A stretch of DNA of 64,000 nt, taken from the NCBI RefSeq assembly GCF_030733845.1, contig NZ_CP132311.1, forward strand, positions 1,367,501 to 1,431,500, read 5' to 3'. The translations under genes were made by a program, and so were the position numbers. How positions within the stretch are numbered: position 1 is the first letter of the stretch; the number at the start of each line of letters is the position of its first letter. Under the pieces are notes generated by a model, which saw only the letters and a list, made by a program, of their open reading frames with translations, was not told the origin of the DNA and did not search any database. Shown here in pieces: positions 9,710 to 15,286 of this stretch. Source of the stretch: Shinella zoogloeoides. GTDB lineage: Bacteria; Pseudomonadota; Alphaproteobacteria; Rhizobiales; Rhizobiaceae.

Positions 9710-9787
9710 TTGTGACCAAACGCGGTTTTGGACACGAGTGCCCGATTGGTGACCATCCTGTGTCCAACTAGGAGCCCCGCCGTGACC
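9710..9787. repeat. GTGACC repeat cluster, left arm
   Basis: GTGACC occurs at 9712, 9749 and 9782, and the longer TTGTGACCAA at 9710-9719 recurs at 13302-13311. An inverted GTTTTGGACAC (9725-9735) has its complement GTGTCCAAAAC at 13291-13301. Repeats shared by both ends next to the recombination cores look like recombinase arm-binding sites. Confidence 0.5.
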
Positions 9788-9917
9788 CGTAGCCCAATCC
9801 ATCCCCGCCGCAGCGCTTATCCACAGCCGGCCTGATCGTGTGAATAAAATCCTATCGCACCTTCCCAACCAAAGGCCGATGTGACTATATGCCTAACCAG
9901 AACGGATTGAGAACAAA

Positions 9918-10178
9918 ATGACCGACCTCATGCAGCAACAGATCGAGCTTGAAGAGCGCATGCCCGACGTGACCCCGCACACGCTGCGCCACACTTGCTG
10001 CACCCGTCTCGTCCTCGGCGGCGTGGACGTGAAGCGCGTCATGGAATGGATGGGGCACACGGCCATCGTCACGACCATGCGCTACATGCAGATCAAGCCG
10101 ACCTCGCTTGAGGAGATCGTGCATGTTCTGGAGGCAAAGCCCAAGCCCCCGCATCTGGAGCTTGTCGCCTCGGCCTAG
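9918..10178 (+). CDS. Truncated tyrosine recombinase (C-terminal fragment)
   Basis: These 86 residues are the end of a phage-type integrase catalytic domain: HTLRH at 21-25 (box II His and Arg), MGH at 45-47 and the nucleophile Tyr56 in TMRYMQI. The core-binding domain, box I arginine and the beta-hairpin lysine are absent. A stop codon (9894-9896) lies in frame upstream, and there are only about 340 bases between the left core and this frame, too few for a full integrase of about 330-400 residues. No good ribosome site precedes the ATG. It is most likely a remnant; the left end has lost DNA or the element relied on a recombinase from elsewhere. Confidence 0.85.
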   Translation: MTDLMQQQIELEERMPDVTPHTLRHTCCTRLVLGGVDVKRVMEWMGHTAIVTTMRYMQIKPTSLEEIVHVLEAKPKPPHLELVASA

Positions 10179-10222
10179 CCGCTGCTAAGGGGTCCCACTC
10201 GACCCCATAGCAAAGGCCCCAA

Positions 10223-10336
10223 ATGCCCCGAGACTTCCTCAAAGAGCCTATTAGTTGGCTATTCGTCCTCTCCGCCGTGATCCTCCTGCTCAATGCAGTG
10301 GGGATTTGGCCATGGGGTCCGTTTAGCCCCCACTAG
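10223..10336 (+). CDS. Small single-pass membrane protein (37 aa)
   Basis: A short frame encodes MPRDFLKEP followed by a hydrophobic segment of about 20 residues (SWLFVLSAVILLLNAVGIW) and a short tail. AAGG lies seven bases before the ATG. It resembles small inner-membrane proteins of phages. Function is unknown, and the call rests on its hydrophobic profile and its place in a gene-dense element. Confidence 0.45.
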   Translation: MPRDFLKEPISWLFVLSAVILLLNAVGIWPWGPFSPH

Positions 10337-10363
10337 CCCACCACCAAAACTGTTCTTCCTCCA

Positions 10364-10395
10364 AGCCCTCGGCCACCACCGGGGGCTTTTTCTTT
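10364..10395 (+). terminator. Intrinsic terminator immediately before the 147-aa gene
   Basis: A 9-bp stem (10364-10372 with 10379-10387) is followed by TTTTTCTTT. It ends about 22 bases before the next ATG, leaving no room for a separate promoter between them. Confidence 0.8.
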
Positions 10396-10416
10396 GTCCA
10401 ACGAAAGGGAAATCAC

Positions 10417-10860
10417 ATGCTGAAAGACCTCGAATGCTTCGTCCACCCGCCGCAGGGCTTTGGTGCCATCCTCGCGATCTCCGGCAAGCTCGTGGATGCC
10501 GAGTGGGGCGCGGTCCCCTTCAAGTACCATCCGGCGACCGAAACCCTCTCGTTGATCCCCGGTGACGTGGCGGCGGTCGAACTGACCACGGACGCTCTGA
10601 ACGCCCTCGGCGTCTTCATGCAGTCGATGAACGATCTCCAGCGCGGCGGCGTCCGGTCCCACTACTCTTTCGAGGACTGCAAGACGGTCGTCGGTCACGT
10701 CTTCGACAGCCTCGGCCTCGAATGCGTCATTGCCACCGATGGGGAAGCCGAATGGTCGGCCGGCCGGTTCCACCCGGTAACCCTGCGCGGCCTCGCGCCC
10801 GGACTTGTCGGCACCCGCGCGGACATGATCATCGCTGACGAGATCGCCGGGACCGCATGA
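10417..10860 (+). CDS. Hypothetical element protein (147 aa)
   Basis: I do not recognise this family. The protein is soluble and mildly acidic, with no signal peptide or membrane segment. It starts MLKDLECFVHPPQGFGAIL and has a possible beta-rich N-terminal half and a helix around ALGVFMQSMNDLQ. AAGGG lies eight bases before the ATG. It begins 22 bases after a strong terminator and its stop overlaps the next start as ATGA. Confidence 0.7.
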   Translation: MLKDLECFVHPPQGFGAILAISGKLVDAEWGAVPFKYHPATETLSLIPGDVAAVELTTDALNALGVFMQSMNDLQRGGVRSHYSFEDCKTVVGHVFDSLGLECVIATDGEAEWSAGRFHPVTLRGLAPGLVGTRADMIIADEIAGTA

Positions 10861-10976
10861 CGCGGGAACGCTCGCGCGAAGTTTTCAGGTGGGGCGAGTG
10901 GTGGCGGAAAGTCCAGCCGCCGTGGGTCAAAGGTGCCCGCCCTGCCGCACGATACATCCCCCTCAAGGCCCCCTAA
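10857..10976 (+). CDS. Small basic hypothetical protein (39 aa)
   Basis: The ATG overlaps the stop of the preceding gene (ATGA), suggesting translational coupling. The product is rich in Arg and Trp (REVFRWGEWWRKVQPPW). Its stop codon lies inside the next terminator hairpin. Function unknown. Confidence 0.45.
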   Translation: MTRERSREVFRWGEWWRKVQPPWVKGARPAARYIPLKAP

Positions 10977-10992
10977 GCGGGGCTTTTTCTTT
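10965..10992 (+). terminator. Intrinsic terminator abutting the 116-aa gene
   Basis: A GCCCC/GGGGC stem (10968-10972 with 10979-10983), extended by A-T and G-T pairs, is followed by TTTTTCTTT. The ribosome site GGAG of the next gene begins right after the T run, only about 10 bases before its ATG. Confidence 0.75.
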
Positions 10993-11002
10993 GGAGAAAC
11001 CA

Positions 11003-11353
11003 ATGCAACATCAAGAGACCGCCTCCGCTCTCCCACTCTTCGGGGACTGGGCCGGGGAAGACATAGCCGCGATCATCCGGGACTTCGACGCCCCGTCCGA
11101 GGCCCTTGAAGGGGCCGTGATCATCGCCGCCGAATACACCTACGAGGACTACAGCGGCTCGGCTGCCGTTATCTATCAGGCTGCGGACGGGCTCCTCTAC
11201 GAGGTGCACGGGGGACATTGCTCCTGCTACGGGCTCGAAGGCCAGTGGGAGCCCGAAGAAGTGCCCCGTGAAGCCCTCGCGCATCGCTTCTCCCGCGCCA
11301 ACCCCGGCGACACGGACGCATTCCGCGCCGCTGTCCGCGACTGGCTCGCATGA
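11003..11353 (+). CDS. Hypothetical element protein (116 aa)
   Basis: An acidic protein with a central motif EYTYEDYSGSAAV and a Cys/His-containing stretch GGHCSCYGLEGQW around residues 70-82. Similar HCSCYGLE-type segments occur in uncharacterised phage proteins, which is the only family hint I have. GGAG lies seven bases before the ATG. It follows a terminator directly, and its stop overlaps the next gene (ATGA). Confidence 0.7.
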   Translation: MQHQETASALPLFGDWAGEDIAAIIRDFDAPSEALEGAVIIAAEYTYEDYSGSAAVIYQAADGLLYEVHGGHCSCYGLEGQWEPEEVPREALAHRFSRANPGDTDAFRAAVRDWLA

Positions 11354-11481
11354 TCTCCGCCCTCATCGGCCGCGCCGTGATCGTGGCCGTCTTCGCCCTC
11401 GGCATCTACGCCGTCGTCCAGTTCCTCAACTCCATCCCCACCAAATCCTCCACCAAAAAAGGAAAACGCAATGTCCGTTAA
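11350..11481 (+). CDS. Small membrane protein coupled to the SPFH gene (43 aa)
   Basis: The ATG overlaps the previous stop, and the end overlaps the SPFH start by 11 bases. Residues 3-25 form one hydrophobic segment (ALIGRAVIVAVFALGIYAVV), followed by a Lys/Arg-rich tail (KSSTKKGKRN). Tight overlap with the SPFH gene suggests a partner role at the membrane. Function is unknown. Confidence 0.55.
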   Translation: MISALIGRAVIVAVFALGIYAVVQFLNSIPTKSSTKKGKRNVR

Positions 11482-12319
11482 AATCGTCGCTCTCGGTGTC
11501 TCCGCTCTCGCAATCGCTGCCCTCTCGTTCGGCTCCTTCTTCGTGGTGGATCAGGGGGAGCGCGGCGTCGTCACCCGCAACGGCCAGATCGCCTACGTTG
11601 CCGACCCCGGTCTCCACTTCAAGATGCCGTTCGTGGACGGCGTGACCACCATCGACGCCCGCTCGAAGGCGAAGTCCTACGAGGCCATCCCGAGCTACAG
11701 CGCGGACCAGCAGACGGCCACGCTCGCGGTCTCGGTCAACTATGCGATCCCCGGCGACAAGGCGGGCCTCGTCTACGCCGAGTACGGCACCGAGGAAAAC
11801 CTCCTGAGCCGGCTGGTCGAGCGCAAGCTCATGGCGGCGGTGAAGAACACGTTCGGCGGCTACACGGCGTCCCGCGCCATCACCGAGCGGGCCAAGCTCA
11901 CGGCTGACATCCAGTTCGCCTTGCAGGAGGCCGTGGAGGGCCCTGTCGTGATCGAGGCGGTGCAGATCGAGAACATCGACTTCTCCGACGCCTACGAGGC
12001 CAAGATCGAAGAGCGCATGAGCGCCGAGATCGAGGTCCAGAAGCTCCGCCAGAACGCCGAGCGCGAGAAGGTGCAGGCGGAGATCACCGTCACCGCCGCG
12101 AAGGCCACGGCCGACGCCACCCGTGCGCAGGCGCAGGCCGACGCCGATGCCGCCCGTCTCCGGGGCGAAGCGGAAGCCGACGCGATCCGGGCCAAGGGCG
12201 CGGCGCTCCGGGACAACCCGTCCCTCGTGGACCTCACCGCCGTCGAACGCTGGAGCGGCGTGCTCCCGACCACGATGGTGCCCGGCTCGTCGGTTCCGTT
12301 CGTCAATGTGGGGAAGTGA
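11471..12319 (+). CDS. SPFH/Band-7 (prohibitin-like) membrane protein
   Basis: The 282-residue protein has an N-terminal membrane anchor (residues 5-27). A Band-7 domain follows, beginning VVDQGERGVVTRNGQ and running to about residue 185. A long charged alanine-rich coiled coil (about 185-250) completes it. The architecture matches prohibitin/HflK/C-like proteins that oligomerise on the inner membrane. SPFH proteins are occasionally carried by phages, where their role is mostly unknown. It is the largest gene of the element and the centre of the coupled gene chain. Confidence 0.88.
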   Translation: MSVKIVALGVSALAIAALSFGSFFVVDQGERGVVTRNGQIAYVADPGLHFKMPFVDGVTTIDARSKAKSYEAIPSYSADQQTATLAVSVNYAIPGDKAGLVYAEYGTEENLLSRLVERKLMAAVKNTFGGYTASRAITERAKLTADIQFALQEAVEGPVVIEAVQIENIDFSDAYEAKIEERMSAEIEVQKLRQNAEREKVQAEITVTAAKATADATRAQAQADADAARLRGEAEADAIRAKGAALRDNPSLVDLTAVERWSGVLPTTMVPGSSVPFVNVGK

Positions 12320-12320
12320 C

Positions 12321-12518
12321 ATGGCGCGATCCAAGTACATCTACACCCTGTACGAGGACTTCCAAGCCATCGCCCATTTCACCGTGAAGCACGAGGCCAT
12401 CCGGTACTGGGAGCACAAGCTCGGCCGGAACCCGGCGATCACGATGGAGCGTTCGCAAGACGGCGGTCCCGTCGAGAAGGCCGTGGTGGTCCATGACTGG
12501 CAGACCGGCGACGAATGA
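12321..12518 (+). CDS. Small hypothetical element protein (65 aa)
   Basis: It starts one base after the SPFH stop and reads MARSKYIYTLYEDFQAIAHF, a compact sequence with aromatic residues resembling small phage proteins of unknown role. Its stop overlaps the next start (ATGA). Confidence 0.6.
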   Translation: MARSKYIYTLYEDFQAIAHFTVKHEAIRYWEHKLGRNPAITMERSQDGGPVEKAVVVHDWQTGDE

Positions 12519-12652
12519 AGTTCGGCGTCCTGTTCCGCTTCGCCAGCTTTTGGATGGGGGCCCATTGGTCCCCATTCAATCGCCGCCTGTGTGTCAATCT
12601 GGTTCCGTGCGTGACGTTTTGGGTCGCGCTGGAGGGAGGGAAAGTCCCTTGA
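12515..12652 (+). CDS. Small hypothetical protein (45 aa)
   Basis: The ATG overlaps the preceding stop. The product is hydrophobic and aromatic, with two Cys (RLCVNLVPCVTFWVALEGG). A GGAGGGAGGG purine run near its end serves as ribosome site for the next gene. Function unknown. Confidence 0.45.
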   Translation: MKFGVLFRFASFWMGAHWSPFNRRLCVNLVPCVTFWVALEGGKVP

Positions 12653-12849
12653 AGTTCTGCAAAGACTGCCGGTTCTACCGGGGAAATTACTGCTACGCCC
12701 CGGAGACCGCGATGCCCGATCCTGTCAGGGGGCCGCAAGCCCAATGGGCCGATCTGGCTCGGAAATATGAGTGCGGCAAGTTGGTCGCGAAGTTTTTCCA
12801 GCCGCGCATGATCGCCCGAGCAATCAACGCCCTGAAAGGCTGGAAGTGA
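12649..12849 (+). CDS. Small Cys-rich (possible zinc-binding) protein (66 aa), TTG start
   Basis: The frame opens at a TTG that overlaps the previous stop (TTGA), with GGAGG upstream. Four cysteines (FCKDCRFY, NYCYAPE, YECGK) form a plausible zinc-ribbon-like set, as in many small phage proteins. The stop overlaps the next ATG. An upstream ATG in this frame would overlap the neighbour extensively and is less likely. Confidence 0.6.
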   Translation: MKFCKDCRFYRGNYCYAPETAMPDPVRGPQAQWADLARKYECGKLVAKFFQPRMIARAINALKGWK

Positions 12850-13061
12850 TGGCCGAGAACCGCGTTGGCGTCCACATTCTCGCGAATCGGGCGGGCCTCA
12901 CATACAGAGACACCAAGCGCCTCCTGATGGAGATCATGATGAACACCCCTCGGGCCGCTTCGGCGGCTCGCACCCTCGCAATCGGAATTGGCGGAGAGCA
13001 GCATGAGCGCCCGCTTTGCAAACGGAACGCCGATCCGGCGCCGTGGGGGACCGTCCAGTGA
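12849..13061 (+). CDS. Small hypothetical protein (70 aa)
   Basis: The ATG overlaps the preceding stop by one base (TGATG). The first half (VHILANRAGLTYRDTKRLLMEIM) could form a short helix-turn-helix-like segment, but I cannot assign a family. The tail overlaps the GTG of the next frame. Confidence 0.5.
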   Translation: MAENRVGVHILANRAGLTYRDTKRLLMEIMMNTPRAASAARTLAIGIGGEQHERPLCKRNADPAPWGTVQ

Positions 13062-13318
13062 GAGAGCGCGACTTGATCATCATGGACGACATTGAGGACC
13101 GAACACCGCCAGACCGGGAGCGGATGAAGACGGCCCTCCTATGGTTCAGTCGGGAGCTTGGTACGGACGGCGGGACTCGAACCCGCACGGCACACGGCCA
13201 AGGCATTTTAAGTGCCTCATGTCTACCATTCCATCACGTCCGCGCACCAGCAGAAGCCCATATATCCGCTGCTTCGGAGCCGGTCAAACGGTGTCCAAAA
13301 CTTGTGACCAACCCGTGA
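13058..13318 (+). CDS. Doubtful frame running antisense through the element tRNA
   Basis: A GTG overlaps the preceding stop (GTGA) and about 33 codons look protein-like (RDLIIMDDIEDRTPPDRERM). The frame then reads through the antisense of the tRNA (GTDGGTRTRTAHGQG), a well-known artefact of translated tRNA complements. Probably a gene whose 3' end was replaced when the tRNA segment was acquired, or not a gene at all. Confidence 0.25.
   Translation: MRERDLIIMDDIEDRTPPDRERMKTALLWFSRELGTDGGTRTRTAHGQGILSASCLPFHHVRAPAEAHISAASEPVKRCPKLVTNP
13159..13243 (-). tRNA. tRNA-Leu(UAA) carried by the element
   Basis: The 85-base gene includes an encoded CCA. The acceptor stem pairs over 7 bp with a G-U at the first position, and the anticodon stem AGGCA/TGCCT closes the loop CTTAAAA, giving anticodon UAA (13208-13210). 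There is a class II variable arm, and the T arm contains GTTCGAG. It differs from the split host tRNA in the acceptor, D arm, anticodon stem and variable arm, so it is not a simple duplicate. It is the only intact tRNA-Leu(UAA) in the window. Confidence 0.95.
13259..13287 (-). promoter_or_regulatory. Sigma-70-type promoter for the element tRNA-Leu
   Basis: On the minus strand TTGACC (13282-13287) and TATATG (13259-13264) are separated by exactly 17 bases, close to the -35/-10 consensus. The predicted start would lie about 8-10 bases before the tRNA 5' end at 13243. Confidence 0.75.
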
Positions 13319-13351
13319 CCACGGTGGCCGGCATGTGTGCCATTTGTGACC
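13291..13351. repeat. GTGACC repeat cluster, right arm
   Basis: GTGACC occurs at 13304, 13315 and 13346, with GTGTCCAAAAC at 13291-13301. The motifs mirror those at 9710-9787, as expected for recombinase arm sites on both sides of a core. Confidence 0.5.
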
Positions 13352-13405
13352 CCGCAAGGGACCTCAACCGCCTGAGATACCGGCGTTCCGGTGTTCTCAC
13401 AGAAA

Positions 13406-13415
13406 ACTTAAAATC
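13406..13415 (+). repeat. Right 10-bp core repeat (attR core)
   Basis: ACTTAAAATC in direct orientation with 9568-9577. The host tRNA sequence resumes immediately after it with TCTCGGCC. Confidence 0.85.
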
Positions 13416-13459
13416 TCTCGGCCTTGGCTGTGCGGGTTCGATCCCCGCCGCCCGCACCA
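13416..13459 (+). pseudogene. 3' half of split host tRNA-Leu(UAA)
   Basis: Together with the last bases of the right core it gives the 3' anticodon stem TCTCT. It then supplies the class II variable arm, a T arm (GCGGG/CCCGC with loop TTCGATC), the acceptor strand CGCCCGC, discriminator A and encoded CCA. The acceptor strand pairs perfectly with 9537-9543. No 5' half adjoins it inside the element, so no tRNA can be made from here. Confidence 0.93.
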
Positions 13460-13471
13460 GCAAGCGCTGTT

Positions 13472-13505
13472 CAAAGCAGGGCTCGTTTCCAAGCCCTGCA
13501 AGCTT
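13472..13505. terminator. Hairpin between the tRNA-Leu remnant and pit
   Basis: An 8-bp stem (13476-13483 with 13492-13499) lies between convergent genes. The T runs on either side are short, so it may serve pit (minus), the former tRNA gene (plus), or both. Confidence 0.5.
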
Positions 13506-13510
13506 CTTCG

Positions 13511-14518
13511 CTATCCTGAAATCGCGTTGAACACCCAATAGAACACGGCCGAGATCACCGCGGCCGAGGGCAGTGTGACGATCCAGGCAATCACGATGTT
13601 GCCGGCGATGCCCCAGCGCACGGCGGTGACGCGGCGGGCGGCGCCGACGCCGATGATGGCGCCGGTGATCGTGTGCGTGGTCGAGACCGGGATGCCGAGC
13701 CAGGTGGCGCCGAAGAGCGTGATCGCCCCGCCGGTCTCCGCGCAAAAGCCCTGCATCGGGTTGAGGCGGGTGATCTTCGAACCCATCGTGTGCACGATGC
13801 GCCAGCCGCCCATCAGCGTGCCGAGCGCCATGGCGGCCTGGCAGGTGATGACGACCCAGAACGGCACGTAGAACTCGCCGCCGAGATAGCCTTGCGAGTA
13901 TAGCAGGACGGCGATGATGCCCATGGTCTTCTGCGCATCGTTGCCGCCATGGCCGAGCGAATAGAGCGAGGCCGAGATGAACTGCATGACGCGGAAGGTG
14001 CGATCGACGGCAAAGGGCGTCTGGCGCACGAAGAGCCAGGAGACGGTGAGGACGAGGATCAGCGCCAGGAAGAAGCCGATGGCCGGCGACAGGAAGATGG
14101 CGCTCGCCGTCTTGATGAGGCCGCTCCAGACGACGGCGTCGAAGCCGGTCTTGGCGAGACCCGCGCCGACGAGCCCGCCGATGAGGGCATGCGAGGAGCT
14201 TGACGGGATGCCGAAGATCCAGGTGACGACGTTCCAGATGATCGCGCCCATCAGCGCCGCGAAGATGACCAGCGGGCTGACGATGGAGGGATCGATGATG
14301 CCCTTGCCGAGCGTTTCGGCGACATGCAGGCCGAAGAACAGGAAGGCGATGAAATTGAAGAAGGCCGCCCACATGACGGCATATTGCGGGCGCAGCACGC
14401 GCGTCGAGACGATCGTGGCGATCGAGTTGGCGGCGTCGTGCAGGCCGTTCAGGAAATCGAACAGCAGCGCGATGCCGACGAGGCCGACCAGCAGCGGAAA
14501 GGCGAGTGTGGCGTCCAT
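13511..14518 (-). CDS. pit: Low-affinity inorganic phosphate transporter (PiT family)
   Basis: The 335-residue multi-pass membrane protein imports phosphate (usually as a metal-phosphate complex with protons). The duplicated PiT signatures are visible: LNGLHDAANSIATIVST near the N-terminus, HGGNDAQKTMG in the middle and GIPVSTTHTITGAI near the C-terminus. Its start overlaps the stop of the upstream DUF47 gene by one base, so the two form an operon as in Sinorhizobium, where it is called orfA-pit. A PHO box precedes the operon. Confidence 0.95.
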   Translation of the reverse strand: MDATLAFPLLVGLVGIALLFDFLNGLHDAANSIATIVSTRVLRPQYAVMWAAFFNFIAFLFFGLHVAETLGKGIIDPSIVSPLVIFAALMGAIIWNVVTWIFGIPSSSSHALIGGLVGAGLAKTGFDAVVWSGLIKTASAIFLSPAIGFFLALILVLTVSWLFVRQTPFAVDRTFRVMQFISASLYSLGHGGNDAQKTMGIIAVLLYSQGYLGGEFYVPFWVVITCQAAMALGTLMGGWRIVHTMGSKITRLNPMQGFCAETGGAITLFGATWLGIPVSTTHTITGAIIGVGAARRVTAVRWGIAGNIVIAWIVTLPSAAVISAVFYWVFNAISG

Positions 14519-15162
14519 CAGACGTTCTCGATCACGATACCGCTGATTTCATTGGCGACGTCCTCGAAGCGGTCGACGACCTTTTCGAGTTCCCCGTAGA
14601 TCTCGCTGCCGATGATGTAGGACATCGGATCGGATTTGCCGAATCGCTTGAAGAGGTCTTTCAGGCCCTGGTCGTGCAGCTCGTCCGAACGGCCCTCGAC
14701 GCGTGTGACCTCCTCTGCAATGGCGCTGAGGCGGCCGGCATGCACGCCCACCTTGTCGAGCAGCGGAATGGCCTCGGCGATGAGATGCGCCGCCTTGACG
14801 ACGGCCTCGCCCATTTCCTGCATGCCGGGCTGGAAATCCGTCTGCTCGTAGAGGCGGATGGTCTTCACCGTCTTGTGCATCATGTCGATGGCATCGTCCA
14901 TCGACTGGATCAGGTCCTTGATGTCGCCGCGGTCGAAGGGGGTGATGAAGGAGCGGCGGACGGCGAGCAGCACTTCGCGTGTGATGTCGTCGGCCTGGTC
15001 CTCCAGTTCGACGATGCGGTCGCAGTGCTTTTCCAGGTCGGGACCGCCGGCAAGGGCCGCGCGGAGGGATTCGGCGGCGCCGACGACGGTACGGGAATGC
15101 TGCTCGAAGAGATCGAAGAAACGGTCTTCGCGCGGCATGAGTTTGCGAAACAGCGAAAGCAT
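14518..15162 (-). CDS. DUF47/PhoU-like Pit accessory protein
   Basis: The 214-residue, largely helical cytoplasmic protein belongs to the PhoU-related DUF47 family encoded next to pit genes. It starts MLSLFRKLMPREDRFFDLFEQHS and has repeated acidic helices (ELEDQADDITREVL, IQSMDDAIDMMHKTVK) that bind metals in this fold. It probably tunes Pit activity. AAGGGG lies six bases before the ATG. In Sinorhizobium meliloti the homologous orfA-pit operon is reported to be repressed by PhoB under phosphate limitation. Confidence 0.93.
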   Translation of the reverse strand: MLSLFRKLMPREDRFFDLFEQHSRTVVGAAESLRAALAGGPDLEKHCDRIVELEDQADDITREVLLAVRRSFITPFDRGDIKDLIQSMDDAIDMMHKTVKTIRLYEQTDFQPGMQEMGEAVVKAAHLIAEAIPLLDKVGVHAGRLSAIAEEVTRVEGRSDELHDQGLKDLFKRFGKSDPMSYIIGSEIYGELEKVVDRFEDVANEISGIVIENV

Positions 15163-15185
15163 GGATGCCCCTTACGTGGCTGGGG

Positions 15186-15203
15186 TTGTCATGCGGCTGT
15201 CAT
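15186..15203. promoter_or_regulatory. PHO box upstream of the DUF47-pit operon
   Basis: TTGTCAT-GCGG-CTGTCAT matches the two 7-base PHO half-sites with a 4-base spacer (13 of 14 consensus bases). It lies 24-41 bases before the start codon and points away from the operon, as expected for a PhoB site that represses rather than activates. Confidence 0.75.
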
Positions 15204-15286
15204 AATTGAGCGGGAAGGCGCTGGAAAGCGTTGATTCGCCGCTTGTCACAATTCTCTTGGCTCTCGGTAAACGGATAAAAGAATGA

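Larger units (their letters stand above)
9578..13415. mobile_element. Integrated element inserted into the anticodon loop of tRNA-Leu(UAA)
   Basis: About 3.84 kb lies between the two halves of the host tRNA. It carries a truncated tyrosine recombinase, GTGACC repeats near each end, about ten small genes mostly overlapping stop-to-start, an SPFH-domain membrane protein and a complete tRNA-Leu(UAA) on the opposite strand. Gene density, overlaps and small Cys-containing proteins suggest a phage or phage-satellite origin. No capsid, replication or lysis gene is recognisable. With only a recombinase fragment it is probably unable to move by itself. Confidence 0.85.

Noticed and set aside
9568..13415. 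Group I or other self-splicing intron in the tRNA-Leu(UAA) anticodon loop
   Set aside because: Group I introns do occur at this site in cyanobacteria, but the insert is 3.8 kb, carries protein genes and an opposing tRNA, has a terminator after about 140 bases, and is bounded by a 10-bp direct repeat typical of site-specific recombination.
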